Shown here: positions 22,866 through 35,100 of the stretch, one piece after another
How positions within the stretch are numbered: position 1 is the first letter of the stretch
Layout of the letters: every line of letters begins with the position of its first letter
Assembly: GCA_001051155.2 (NCBI GenBank)
Contig: JYIP02000008.1
Coordinates: forward strand, 620,001-684,000
Length of the DNA stretch: 64,000 bases
Reading direction: 5' to 3'
DNA from: Chrysoporthe austroafricana
Taxonomy: Eukaryota; Ascomycota; Sordariomycetes; Diaporthales; Cryphonectriaceae
The notes under the pieces: model-generated
What the model was told of the DNA's origin: nothing
Database searches by the model: none
The model's input: the letters and a program-made list of their open reading frames with translations, nothing else
Program-made: the position numbers and the translations under genes

Positions 22866-24400
22866 ATGTCGGGCGCTGGAGCCCCAGATGCTCCCGCCCT
22901 GGCCGCCACAGATCTCCTAGCGCTCGATGAGAGACAGATCGCCGAGTGTCTGAACAGAAACAGCGGCGCTGATGGTCAATATGATATCTCGGGTCTCGCT
23001 GGTGTGAGAAGACTCTCAAAGAGCCAACGGGGTGAGCTGGCACGGAAACTCCGGTGAGAAAGGCCCTCGTGATCCCCGGCGCATTGGTGTGGCCTCCTGC
23101 TGATGGGCCTCTCCGGGCCAGGGCCGCAGCCTCGCAGCCAGAGACGTCGCCATCTCTCAAGATCGATGAACTTCTCACGCGCCTGGCGAGCGTGGCCAAT
23201 GAGCAGGACGGCTCCCAACAGGACGGCTCTCAGTCTCCGGACCGAGGACTGCTACGGCCATTGGGATCGATAGAGGGCACTCCGCCGCCTGTCGCTATCC
23301 AACCAACAGACTCTGAGGTCGCGTGCTACCAGGGGCTTATTGAGGATGGCGGCCGGCCCGTCTGCTCGATACAGGATCTATCGCACCTCCTCGCTTCGCC
23401 TACGGCTAGCCGCAAGGCGGTTCTGCCCTGGCTCAGTAACCACCCGTACGCGGAGGATGGAACTGGAGAGATCAAGACGGTCTTCTCAAGGCAGTTCGAG
23501 CAGTGGTGGGATTTCCGGAAGTCGCAATGGCATAACCGAGGGGTTGGGGAGAGCGAGGAGGGCTTCTCTGCGTTCCTCGAGTCAAGCAGGCGCAGATGGG
23601 AGCACATCGGCGCACACGAGATGGTATCCAACCCTGGGTTCGAAGAAACCGTCCGGCGACTGTGGCAACATAAGCCGGCATCCCGACAGCTACCTGACGG
23701 TCAAGGATTTCCCGCTTACAGTGCGGCGGTCAAGAGACGCCTCACGCCCTACCACTTCACTCGTTTTTGGCGTTTGAAGAAGAACCCACGCCAGCAGACT
23801 CCATGGACCGATTGGCTTGAATATATCAACTACGAACAGTGGTGGTCAGAAATGCTGACTGAAGATGCGGAATCTCTGGTAGAAGAGCATTACTACCAAC
23901 CCTGGAAGAGGCTGCTCGAAGCACCGCGACATCCGTCAGGAGAAGCAAGGGGTTCGCACAGCACAGGCGTTGCTAGCAACACAGCGGCTTCAGGGTATAC
24001 GCAGACCCGACCACGCCGCCCGGCCCCGAGGATGGCCAACCTGGCCGAAGAGCTGAGAGCCGTAGAAGCTGATCTGGATGCGACTAACAAACAGATCGAC
24101 GATTTTATCCAGGAGACGGCGTTGTATAGGCGTGTGGAGACAGCCGCCTACTTCCAAAGGCTCCGGGTCAAGTGGGCTGTCAGGGAGGCGCGTCTGATGG
24201 AGACCGAGATGTCAAAGCAGCGCAGGACGGCGAAGAGGCAAAGAGGTGATGACGCGGAGATACCCCCCGAGCTGCAACCGAAGAGGGCCAGACGAGGAGA
24301 TGGAGGCAGTAATGCAGTTGCAGACACAGCGCCAGACAAGCCTCCAGCTCGTCGGAGTAAGCGTTTGGCCGAGTTGAGAGACAAAGCATCTCTGCATTAA
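22866..24400 (+). CDS. Uncharacterised Trp-rich protein with C-terminal coiled coil
   Basis: A 488-residue protein from exons 22866-23053 and 23122-24400. The 68-bp intron (GTGAGA to GGCCAG) joins the two frames in phase at ARKLR-AAASQ. I do not recognise a named domain. An aromatic-rich core (about residues 160-325) has paired features: FEQWW near 188 and YEQWW at 300-304, and GFSAFLESSRRRW against GFPAYSAAVKRRL, suggesting an old internal duplication. A predicted coiled coil (LAEELRAVEADLDATNKQ) precedes a basic tail with KQRRTAKRQRG and PKRARRG, probable nuclear localisation signals. From memory the aromatic core resembles a family of fungal hypothetical proteins with many members per genome; this is unchecked. 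Its neighbour across the promoter is the FHA kinase. Confidence 0.72.
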
Positions 24401-24449
24401 TAATAGTCAATACACCAATGATCAACGTCGGGCGACGAGCGTGATTAAT

Positions 24450-25800
24450 ACTGAGTACTGACGCCTTCTGCCCTGTGACGAGGCTTTTTCCACAACGTAC
24501 GCTTTCCTCCATCTCTAATGTCCGCTTTGATGAGACAGATGGTGTGGCTATCTTCATGCAAAATGACGAATGAACCGGCGATTGCTTGAGCCTCGAGACG
24601 ACGGCTGTCGCCCCTTTTGGATAGCTCCATCCGGCTTGCCTCCAATAATGACATGATTCAAACCATTGCGGACCTGATCTAAACGTTCTCCCTTACCCCA
24701 ATCCGTAATATTGCGAATGCATTGATAGAAACGATAGTAATCCTCTGGCTTCTGTAAAAGAAAAAGATCGAAAATCTGTATTAAGAAACGCTGACTCTCC
24801 TCCTACAAGGCACAAGTCTTGCTGTTGTGGTGGGCAGCGCAGGGTGTGGGGATATGAAGGATTCCCCTCATGATCCCATAGCTGGTTGAGTATCAACGTA
24901 GGGAAGCTTGCTGACCATGCACCTCTCTTTGAAACCGAATTCATCAACGAATACTGATGCACCTCCTCCAGACCCGTGATAGTTAGTCAGCTCCAGTGAG
25001 TAGACCTGGGCACCTACCTCACCATAGTATCGCGACCCGTTTGCAGTAGTGACAGCGGGCAGTAAGTCCAGCGGACCTTGCTGGGCAGCTGACTCTCAAT
25101 TGAAGGTGCAAAGTAGGCATACACGGTGTGTTGCATCTGCCCTGACCTGTTAATATAGCACAGCTGCCTCTGTAATGTAGTGCTTCTCAGCAGAGATGGG
25201 TTGGTTCTCACTCAGAGTACAAGGGCAACATCAACGGCGTTGGAGTGGAAATTGTGTTGTACGAGATGATAGTGGTTCCCATCTATCTAGATAATTACAT
25301 CCAGCTGCGCACTTGGATAGCAGATGTATGATGCCAATATCTGATACAGTATACCCCGATAAACGTAAATTTAGCTACTGCGCGGAATAGATCTCTACTA
25401 GTTAACTTGACGCGCTCACCCAATGAGGATGTAAAGGGAAAAAATCGACACGGCCATCGGTGTCCAATACAGGAGCGCCACAATCAGAAAATCCCATCGC
25501 TTGAAGTGTCTGGAATCTCTAGAGAGTAGATTAGTTGCAAAAGCCAAAATGGAAAATAGAATTATTACCTTTTTTTTTGGGGGGGGGGGCCAAGTTAATT
25601 CTTTAGATACTCCCAGGTGAGGGGGCCAACTAATACTTGTCGAGACAGACTTAGTCTCTCCCTATTCTCGTCAGACTTATGTAGTGCTGTTTCGATGCTT
25701 TGAGCTTCCAATATTGGTTTTTGGATGACTTATGACGTCCGAATTAGCCTGCAAGGGAAGATCAATTGCAGAGAAATTTGTCTCGAATGCCATGAGTATG
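24450..25800 (-). pseudogene. Decayed multi-exon gene encoding a possible membrane protein
   Basis: The complement strand holds several exon-like pieces with good splice signals but broken joins. From the 5' side: MAFETNFSAIDLPLQANSD (about 25790); after a shift at an A5 run, ILEAQSIETALHKSDENRER and LVGPLTWEYLKN; then a CTCTCTAG acceptor and a membrane-like exon (FLIVALLYWTPMAVSIFSLY, about 25500-25410) ending at GTGAGC. Next comes QHTVYAYFAPSIESQLPSKV (from 25136), HQYSLMNSVSKRGAW (about 24960), and a last exon after a CTTTTACAG acceptor (KPEDYYRFYQCIRNITDWGK to SSNRRFIRHFA). In-frame stops, homopolymer shifts and AT enrichment point to decay, though part might still be expressed. Family unknown. 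Confidence 0.45.
25570..25589. repeat. Homopolymer T9-G11 tract
   Basis: Nine T followed directly by eleven G. It lies inside the decayed gene and changes its frame. Such runs are also common places for sequencing length errors. Confidence 0.9.
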
Positions 25801-26889
25801 ATGGTCTTTTTAAATCCAAGAATAATTTGATGGATTGTAACGTGTGAAAGTACGAGGGCCGGTACTGAGCAATTATATTTCAAACAAGACGGGTTGGCTC
25901 GCGGCTCGGGAGATAGGCGTTGACTCAAGTAACCAGGATTGCCTTGATAAGGCAGTCTTATAATAGGATCTTGTTACACACATATTCGGTAGTCTCATGC
26001 ACCTCTGGGTGACACAAGGAAGTGCAGCAAAGGCTGCTTACTTATCTAATATACACGCAGCCAAGTAGTCGTAGAGCCTCTGGCGTTAATACAATTCAAC
26101 ACAGAGATGTGTTGGCAGATTGAGACGGTCTTTCAAAAGATTATATACCCTCACAGATACCTAAGCCCCGTTTGGCTTCATTCTGGATACCATGAGAGTC
26201 GTTGTACGTGGATGAACAAGGCACCTATGCGACAGCCAACGGAGTAAATAGATGTCAGGAGTCCTCGCTAGGTTAGTTGTATACCGGCTATGGATTAGAG
26301 AATGGACTATGGAGCATCCAACCTCCCAAAATGAAAGAAGCGGCATCTTCTTGCACATCTTGTAAGCTCACCAGTTATTGCCTATAGCAGCAGCTTCGCA
26401 GCAACTTAGGCAGAAGACTTGTCATAATGTCGTCACCTGCCCCATTAGTCTTGATCCTTTTTGCCAGAGAGCTAAGCAGTCATATCAAAGATTCCGAAAA
26501 CTCCCATTGCTGCTTTTGAGAGACTTGGATTATACGGCCCACTTGAACTCAGACCTTGCTGTTCACATCTCATACGACAGACACAGACATGTCACACTGA
26601 CCAACTGTAGGCACGCTGGAGTAGGACCCTCTAGGCCTGGCTGCACGCTGAGATGACACCAGACCCTTGATCTGGGTGAATATGGGAGGTAAGGGCCAAC
26701 CTCGGTGAGTCAGCTGTACATATGTAGGAAGACATGGCGATGGAGTTTTGTCTCTAGCCTCTTAGACGTGAGATATACCTCATATGGGCACATGTCTCGT
26801 CGGGCGCTCCGAGAATCTTCAGAAACTCCGCATGCTAGAAGCGAGGTCATTCATTCCCCAAGCCTGTCTCGTCCTGCAAGTTGTCAGAC
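25801..26889. other. AT-rich stretch without supported genes
   Basis: This 1.1-kb A/T-rich sequence has only short open frames (for example about 26161-26358 minus and 26378-26656 plus) without motifs or splice structure. Probably the 5' flank of the decayed gene plus mutated non-coding DNA. Confidence 0.4.
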
Positions 26890-27442
26890 TCATAGGACAG
26901 TTCCTCGCTTGAGTCGAGGCAGTTCCTCATCCGGAGGCCCGCGTCTTGTGGTGGGGTGAGACGCGTGACTGAAGCTATCTTTAAAGCAGACGCCACCTGA
27001 TGATTCTTCAAGGTGATCCATGTTCTCGAAATAGCAGGAGAACAGCGGCTTCTTCTTGTTGCGAACTGGCGGGTGCCAGTTGATTACAACACTCCCCATA
27101 CAGCAGTGAGCGAGGTCAGCACTAAGATCTGACCGAGGGTGAAGAGATGCATAGGGCTGCAGCTGGCCATTGGCTTGTAAATCTGGCCTGTCTTACCACG
27201 GCCTACACTGCGAGTTTTATTCCAGAAAACGCTCACCTCGAGGATTCTACGATGATTAAGGTTGTCAGCGTTTGGTAGGGAGGATTTGAGCAAAACAGAG
27301 TTAGGGTTGACGCTTGAATAAGCGACTGTAGGCGTGTTGGGACGAGGGGCATAGCCCAGCCCGTTTGCGTAAGTAGTAGCACATGCGCAGCCACCAGCCA
27401 CCCTACGGAGGCCAGTTTTAGCAGAGTGGAGCTGTGGGGCAT
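26890..27442 (-). CDS. Possible small secreted protein (hypothetical)
   Basis: A candidate 167-residue protein from exons 27237-27442 and 26890-27187 (complement). The 49-bp intron starts GTGAGC and ends AAGACAG and joins in phase. The N-terminus looks like a signal peptide: MPHSSTLLKLASVGWLVAAH, then VLLLTQTGWA with a plausible cleavage after TGWA. The mature part has five cysteines, including an adjacent pair in LAHCCMGSVVINW and single ones in LFSCYFENMD and GGVCFKDSF, and ends LPRLKRGTVL. No family recognised. Against it: no clear branch site in the intron, and exon 1 is open in another frame too. Small Cys-containing secreted proteins near AT-rich decayed DNA can be effectors, but that is inference. 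Confidence 0.3.
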
Positions 27443-28608
27443 CGCCCTTCTGTCGTCTCGCAGGGCAGCACTGGCAGCCACAGCTTAAGGCTGTGTTGAG
27501 GTGGGATTGGCGGCTCGGGGCGGTGTCTCGGAGGGTGCAGCGGTCATTGGCGGTGTTTCTGATGTCGGCCTGCAGCCTGTGGAGACCTGCATACGAGATC
27601 ACCAAGTCGTCCCTCAGCGCGTCCGGCCCAGCCTACTACGGCATCTTGTTGTGGTTCTTAGCCCAGGGGACGAGTTGTCGAGGAGAAGACGCTTGCGCCG
27701 TCAGGATGGATATGGTTAAGCATGGCTGGAGGGAGGGCTTTTGGGTGCAGTCTGCTCAGTACGAGGCTATCGCCCGGAACGAGGAGCCAGCCCAGGCGAT
27801 AGGGAACAGCCAGGAGGGTACGTGAACCTCGCCGCGGTAGTTTCTGGAAGGAGACGCAGGTTGACCTCACGCTCACGGATGCCGTGCCGACCCTGGGAGT
27901 AGAGCGGCACGCGGGCAGTGAGCGTGCAGGCTCAGGTCGAGATCGAGGCCGAGGTCGTGCTCGCGAGGTTGCAACAGAAGATGGTGGGTGACTACCAGGA
28001 CTGCCAGGCTAGCTGACCCTCCCGCCACCAGACAACCTTGCATGTTTAGAAGACAACCTGGGCAGCCCACCCACTGCCACCCGTATTACGACAACATCGG
28101 ACAGGGAACCTGTCAGCCAGCCAACCTGCATTCACCACCTCTCTTCACCCTCTCTCCCCCTCGACCTCTCGACTGGCTGCTCAGCCTCTCGACCCGAACT
28201 AGCATTCGATTTCTTCCCTCCCGTCTTCGATAACCCCCCCCCTCGTCTTACAGCCAGCGCCTCTGCAGTCTGTCTTGTTATCTATCGTCAACGAGGCTGG
28301 TGTCAGTCACAGGAACACAGCCGAGTCGTCAGGCGAAAGCACCAGCCCTCTCCCACCACTGTTACGGGGCGTCGCTTACGACCCGCCGATTACCAAGTCG
28401 TCGCAGTTGGGTCCTGGCGGACTCCCCCCCCCCCGGCCGTCCTTTCAGCTCTTCCAACGTTGCATTATTCTGGATACTGTCCTCACCAGCCATGCCGTCG
28501 ATCGAGACCGCCATATAGTTGCATCGTCGTCTACATCCTCGAACACCGGCCGACTCATTCAGCACCTCTCGGTCGTGCACAGATCGTCCGGACCACAGTC
28601 TGGTCAGG
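27443..28608. other. Spacer and leader upstream of the membrane protein
   Basis: Contains no supported gene. An open frame at 27493-27825 (plus), reading SLWRPAYEITKSSLSASGPA and GWREGFWVQSAQYEAIARNE, is coherent in composition but has no start context, motif or conserved feature I can name. From about 28030 to 28600 the plus strand becomes C/T-rich (CACCTCTCTTCACCCTCTC), consistent with the promoter and 5' leader of the gene at 28609. Confidence 0.4.
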
Positions 28609-30385
28609 ATGCCTCGACTACGAGTCGCCGTTCCCGTTGCCCGATCTCCGCTTCCGGTCCCTGCGCCATCGATACTAGACCCTCGGCAAGGCGACGGCGC
28701 CAAACCTACGGATACTGGTTCCGGCGACGGCAGCAGCATTAACAGCAGCGGCAGCACCAGCACCACCAGCACCAGCACCAGCACCAGCACCAGCAGCAGC
28801 GGTAGTGGCATCAGTTCGACAGCTATAGTCCGTCCAAGCCTTTCCCCGTCATGGTGGACCGCGACTAGGGGGAGCTCTCTACTAACACTGCTCACAGATC
28901 ATCGTAGCCGTGATACTAGGCGTTATCGCATTACTCTGCGCCTTCCTCTACCTCCGACTCGCCCGCGCCCGCAATGCCGAGCCGAGATATCTCCCAAAGC
29001 CTCTGAAGAAGCTGTGGTTGAAGTGGGACGTCGGCCCTCGGCGCTCCAAGACGAAATACGCGCGGACCGGCAATGGGGATGATGACCGCTTCCAGTCCCG
29101 GATGCGCATGCGCGAGGCCCAGGACAATCTGGAAGAAGCCTTACATACTACACTGGCACAGCAGAACGCGGCAGCCCGTCGGGCAGGCCAGCCCGGTGCC
29201 ACAGATCAGGATGGCGTGAACCGGAACACTTCCGTCCGGTCCGTCATGACTCTCCCTGCCTACCGTCCCAAGGCCACGGAGACGGAGCAGGTGCTTGGCC
29301 GGGAAGGTGAGCGGGATGGGATCGACACCGTCGTCGAGCTGCCGACCGCCGAGGAGGAGGAGGCCATGCGTGAGGAAGAGATGGAGGCGTTGTACCAGAT
29401 CAGACTTGCCAGGCGGCGTCAGATCGCAGAGCGCGAGGAAAGACGCCAAGAACGACGGGACGCGAGAGAAAGACACGACCATCGGGCCCTAGCCGAGATC
29501 AGAGTACGGGCGAGGGAGGCATCCGAGCAGGCCGTGCGAGAGGTTGAGGGGCTGCGGGGACAACACGACGCCATAAAGCAGAACCGGCAGCGGGCTGTCA
29601 GCAGCGTCTCATATGCGGATGTCGGCCTGGTCCGGGCAGATGGGACGAGGCTGCGCGCAAATAGCAACGAGAGCGAGCGGATGGGGTTGCTGAGCGACGC
29701 CGCGAGCATCGCAGTCAGCACCCGGGAGAGTCACAATTCACTGCACCACAGGAGGCTGCCCAGCTCGCAGAGTGTGCTCAGCATTGACACATTCAGAAGC
29801 CACAACGGCGGCGGGTCAAGGTCTGCATCCCCAGGCCAGGGCACGGGGCGGAGTCGCGCCAGCTCGAGAGGCCAGCTGAGCGAAGGCTATAGTATGGCTA
29901 CCCTGCCACGAACGGGCTCTTCCATGTCGCAGCGCGCCGGTTCTAGCCCCGAACTGATTGACGCTGCGGAGGCCGACATAGGCGACAGTGAGATGCCATT
30001 GCAGTCGCCGCCGGGATACGACGATGTTTCACTCGAAGAAATCACACCGCCCGAGGCCTCGTATCAATCAGGACGTTCTGGACGAGATAGCCCATACAAT
30101 GAGCCGCCGCCGGACTACCCCGGCCAGGAGGCGGAATGGGGACGTCCACAGGAAAGTCCGACGCGAGCAAGGCAGAACCGACTGTCAGCGCACATGGCGG
30201 ACTTGGCAGCCGAACAACAGCAATTGGCTGCTTCTGAGGCGCAGTCTGCGCACGCGAGGACCAGCTCGAGAGGGGTCGGCGGAATCCCGCAGCTTCCGAG
30301 TCTGAGGCTCTCCAGTCTACCGCAAATCGTCATCGAGCCATCGAGCGCTCTCCCCATAGACGAGCACGAGGACGAGAGGTCATGA
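28609..30385 (+). CDS. Single-pass membrane protein with Ser/Thr-rich ectodomain and long cytosolic tail
   Basis: A 568-residue protein from exons 28609-28827 and 28898-30385. The 70-bp intron has a non-standard GTCCGT donor but a CTAAC branch and CTCACAG acceptor; it is the only phase-0 join seen. The N-terminal 73 residues have a Ser/Thr repeat (STSTTSTSTSTST), then one strong membrane span (about 74-94, IIVAVILGVIALLCAFLYL) followed by RLARARN, so the tail should be cytosolic. The tail has a charged helical region (MREEEMEALYQIRLARRRQ to RRDARERHDHRALAEIRVRA) that may form a coiled coil, then Ser/Pro/Gln-rich disordered sequence. The layout recalls small fungal surface sensors, but there is no cleaved signal peptide and no Cys-rich domain, so function is unknown. 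Confidence 0.72.
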
Positions 30386-31539
30386 CCGTTACGACGGAGG
30401 CTATCGGATCTTTACACACGATCAGGCGGTCGACAATGTAATGAGATTGTGATGATAGGAAGCCAAACCCAGGCAGCAGTGTTGTATCCCACGGTCAAGG
30501 ATGATATCACGACAGACGAGCAAACGACCAGTCTTTGGACAAACAAGGAGTTTCTTGGACATTTCTAGTAATCTCTTGGACAAAAAGATGAGAGGCGGAC
30601 GTCATTGTTTCCAGCGAATATTGCAGAGATACCATCTTGAGGCCATGTATATATACAAGAGTCTAGCCAGTCGGCGACGAACGGAATTCTGAGGACGGCG
30701 ACATTTCCGGACGCACATCACACATAGGAGTTCACAAGCCTAGCATATCCAGCAGAGGATCAAATGGAAGACCGTGATCTAAATTCACCTGGGCTCGTTT
30801 CTCAAGTTCTTGTGTGATGGATTCAGCCCTTTACCCCCCTTCCCTCCCTCCCTCTCTCCACGCGGCGGACCGGAACGATCGTAGTGCAGATTCAGTCTTT
30901 CTACAGTTATAGGCATTATTACTATCATCACTTCTCCACCAGTTTCGATAATCGTAGCGGCTCAGATTGCAGACCCAGAGCCGGAGGGGTCTCTGCGCGG
31001 GCCAGTCTCTTTTTGCTACGTCCTTCTGCCAGTGAGCCAGTCAAGCGAGTAAAGTCGTCCTGGATATATTATAAGTTCTGGGCCTGATCTGGAGGAGACT
31101 ACTCACATCACTGACAAGGCGGACCGAAAGATTCAGCAGGCGCTCGTTCTCGCCCTCTAAGCACAGTATGGAAGTCTACTTTGGTACATGCGTCTCAGAT
31201 ATGATCACACCGCCGCCCTCCCCACTCTAAAAATAAGGTTATCAGCTCAGTCGCTCATCTAGGAGCCGCATCAGGACCGTGCAACGCAGAAGGCGCTTAG
31301 AATGTATAATTTTTTTGATACAGCAGCCGCTACAGAGGACAGACATACACAGACAGTTCCAGCAGCTCCGAAAATGCACAAAGCCTCGTCTCTATCTCTC
31401 TCCTGTTTTCCCCTCCGCTTTTGCTTTTCCGTGTCTTTCCCTCCCTGGTTCCAAATCTCCATGGACCGTCGCGAGCAGGTGGTTGGGGGGAATCAAAGAG
31501 AATATCATTATCAGAATAGAATGTATGTGGTTTTTGTGT

Positions 31540-31570
<31 letters not shown>

Positions 31571-32166
31571 ACAGTATAACAGACAACAATCCGCAGACTT
31601 TCATCTCATGCCCTCGAGCCGATCCGATCCGATCCGGTTCGCCTTATCTTATCCCTTTCAAATCTCCAGCTGACCTCGCTCCAAGCCCTTGCAATGATAT
31701 AAGAAGTCTCCGCCCAATCCTCCCATACACACACGAAAAAGTCACCTGGCTGCGCCGGCCAGGCGTGAGAAGAACAGTCTTCGGCCACCATTAGATGAGG
31801 TGAAGGTTGAGTGATAGGTATCATCGCGATCTCTTCCTCGCTTTCCATATCATGAGAAACATACCAGTGGGAGGTGATAATTCAACAAACTGTGGTGGGG
31901 TATTTTGACCTTGTTGTGTTTCGCTGCTCCGTCGCTCGAGGACACGGAGCCGTAATATGCTTGTGAGAGCGCTCACCGCTCGCTGTCGGATAGCCTGTCG
32001 TAGTATCCTCATCAACTGCATCATCACAGCCGCGACGAGGATTTGGTCCACATGCCGTGACGTCGCGATTCTGAATATGGTCACTTCGTTGTGATGTGCC
32101 TCTGCGGGACAAGCTGACGACTTGTTCTAGTGTTGCTGAACCGTCAAACCACAATATCCGGGACGT
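30386..32166. other. Convergent intergenic region
   Basis: This 1.8-kb spacer lies between the 3' ends of the membrane protein gene and the KIN4-like kinase. It contains a GT repeat and AT-rich patches. No frame was supported; it should hold both 3' UTRs. Confidence 0.45.
31542..31570. repeat. (GT)n microsatellite
   Basis: About 14 GT units, nearly perfect, in the convergent spacer. Confidence 0.9.
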
Positions 32167-35100
32167 TCATCTGTCCTCGCCGCCTCTGGCCTTCCCTCTC
32201 CTACGGAAGAAGTCCATGACCCGCCTCGCCGCTCCACTGCTACCCGCAGGACCGTGTCTCTGCGTCTGCGAGTACTCGTCCGTGTCGTACGCGTCAACGA
32301 ATCGCTTATTCTTAGAAAGAACGCCGCGCCCACCTCTGCTAGGGGTTCTCCTGGCTTCCGACTGGTCAAGCGAGTAGGCCGATTGGTTTGTTGGCCGTTG
32401 GATCTGCTCGGTTGATGAGTCTGAGCCACTGTTGAGGGCCGGTCCCTGCTGCATCGTACGGCCCTGCGACTGGCTCCGCCCAGCGTCTTGTTGCCTCTGG
32501 CCCTGGTTCGGATTCGAGCCGTACCGCTGTTGGTACTGCTGGGCTTGGCCTGGTGCTGACGTCGGCGCAGGGCCCTGAGGTTGTTGTAGTTGGGCGTACA
32601 TGCCGTCAATATCGGCAGCATCTGGTGCCTGAGGTTGGTCGAGGTACCGGCCATGTTCGTCGACCTGTGGCGGCTCCTGGGTCGACAAGCTCGGTTGTGA
32701 CCCACGATGGTCGTATCCCTCGTCCTTTCCAAGCCCAATAGCTTTCAAGGAAAATGAGTTGGGCAGCAAAGAGAATCGCTTGCTCTGCTTGTCGAGAGAT
32801 GTTGACGATCCCGTCATGCTTCCAGACCTCTTCTTTCCCCCTAGGCCTAGCGAAAACGACCGCCGCGACGGCTTCGAATCCATCGACGGGCGTCCCACAG
32901 CATCGTCCGCAATGGGCTTTGTCATGCTGACAGGAGGATATCTCTTCTCTTCGGGACGGCTCTGCTGGCTCTTGCGATTCCTACCACCAAAGAGCGACCC
33001 ACTCCGCCCGAAGATCTTGCCGCCAATTTCGCCAATAGTGTTCGACCGCCGGTGACCCTTGGTGTCGCTGCCAGCATCGGAATAACCAGAAGTGCTAGCA
33101 GGTTTATTCTGCATGTTGACGCCGGGCCTGCCGAAGTCCGTACTCTGCGTATGCGCATGGCCAGAGGGCTCATAGTTCGAGCGACCGGTCGGTTGTTGTA
33201 TTCTTCCATGCACGTTAGTATCAGCAACCATGGGGGCGGATGGTTGGGCATACTGAGCTCTCCCACTTCCTAGACCCATTGAATTGGCTGATCCGCCGGT
33301 CATGGGACGTCCTGAGGCGCCCATGCCAGAGGTCATCCAGGAGCCATCAGAAGCTGCTCGTGTAGATTCCCGACTCGTTCTAGACGGCGGCACGTTTTGA
33401 TTGTTGTTCATGTGCGTGCTCGGCGGTTTCCTAGAGGAGACTGGGGGGTACTGTTGGGTTGCTGGCGGTTCTCTAGGTAGCGGCTTCTCAGGCTGAACCT
33501 CGACAGGCCCTTGACTGCTCGACCGCGCTTTGGTCTTCATCGAGCTGCCACCATGGGCATTGGCTGTTTCTCCGCGTTGTGTCTGGGTATTCGGCGCAAC
33601 ATACTCGACCTGCACAGTCCTTCTCTTGTTGTCCCTCTGCTGCTTGGCGTATGCCGCAGCCTCGGCCTCAGGATCGACAGTACCTTGCTTGGTAGCCAGG
33701 CCACCAATTGCTGGCGCAGGAGCGGGCTTCCTGTGCGCTTCTCTGACAGAGGCGCTGCGACCCATCATTGGGCGGTCGTCCTCCTCCCCGACGGTCGTGT
33801 TTTGGATCTCCCCTGGCGTGGTCGTGCTGCTCGTGATGAATTCGACGACGTGCGCGTACTCGCTCAGCCAGCTATGCCTGGCGACTTCGAAGAGATCGGC
33901 ACGTTTTCGCGGGTTCGGGACCAATATTCGTCGCAACAGGTCGCGTGCGTGAGGTGTTACATATTCGGGGAAGGTGAGAGGGGTGTTGACGATGTACTTG
34001 TAGAGGAGGTTAATGTTGTCGCCTTCGGGGTTCGCGGGGTCGTCGTCAAAAGGTAAGTAGCCTGCCAACATAGCATACTGAGATCGCGTCAGCTGTCTGG
34101 ACCCGAGCATCAACCCGCCAGAAGACTTACCAATATCACACCACAGCTCCAGACGTCAACTTTGCGACCAGTGTACAGCGAGTCGCTGACGACCAGCTCC
34201 GGAGCGGCATAGCAAGGACTGCCACAACTTGTCTGCATCAGATCACCCTTCCTCAACCCATTAGGTTTCACCTGGTTCAAGCCCATGCGCTTGACAAATT
34301 CCCGGTCGCTGAGGTTGTTTTCCTCCTCGTCGGTGAGCTCCTCTGTAGGATCGAAGGTGTTTGCGAAACCAAAGTCGGTGATGATGATGTTGCGATTACG
34401 GTCAAGTAGCAGGTTCTCCAGCTTCAGATCTCGGTGCACGATACCTTTCTTGTGCAGGTACCCCACACCAGATACAAGCTGGGCAAAGAGCCGCCGGGCT
34501 GCGTTGTCCTTGAGATAGCGGTGGTTAAGGATGTAGTCGAACAGCTCGCCACCTGAGGCATACTCCAGGACAATGCCGTAATGCCTTTCGGATTCCTCCA
34601 TCTTGTGCAGCCGGACGATGTTTGGGTGCGTCAGCTGTTTCAGGATGTGGACTTCACGCATGATCTTGGCCATACGAGACGGGTTGCTGCCAAGCTGGTC
34701 CTTCTTGATAAGCTTGATGGCGACCTGCACGACAGAGTGGTCAGCTTCACAAGTTCCGAATCACCGCGAGAATGGCATCGTCTTACCTGCACGCCGCCCT
34801 CCTGTTTCCAACCAAGCTTGACCTTCCCAAACTCGCCCTCACCGATAGTATTGCCCAGTATGTACTCGCCAAACTTGGTGTGCTTCTCTCGTTTGCTGTA
34901 GTCGTGCCTGCTCCGGCCACCCCGCCGAGTCTCCTCGCCCTGCTGCTCGCCGGCCGCGGCCGCGTCGTCTAGGGCTTCCGACGGGTGTCGTTGTGTTAGG
35001 GCGGCGCGCTCGCGCTCGCGTTCGATGTCCACCTCGGGTGGTGATACCAGCATGCTGTTTAATATCTCGCTCGCCTCCCGAGACGGCCCTTGCGGCGTAG

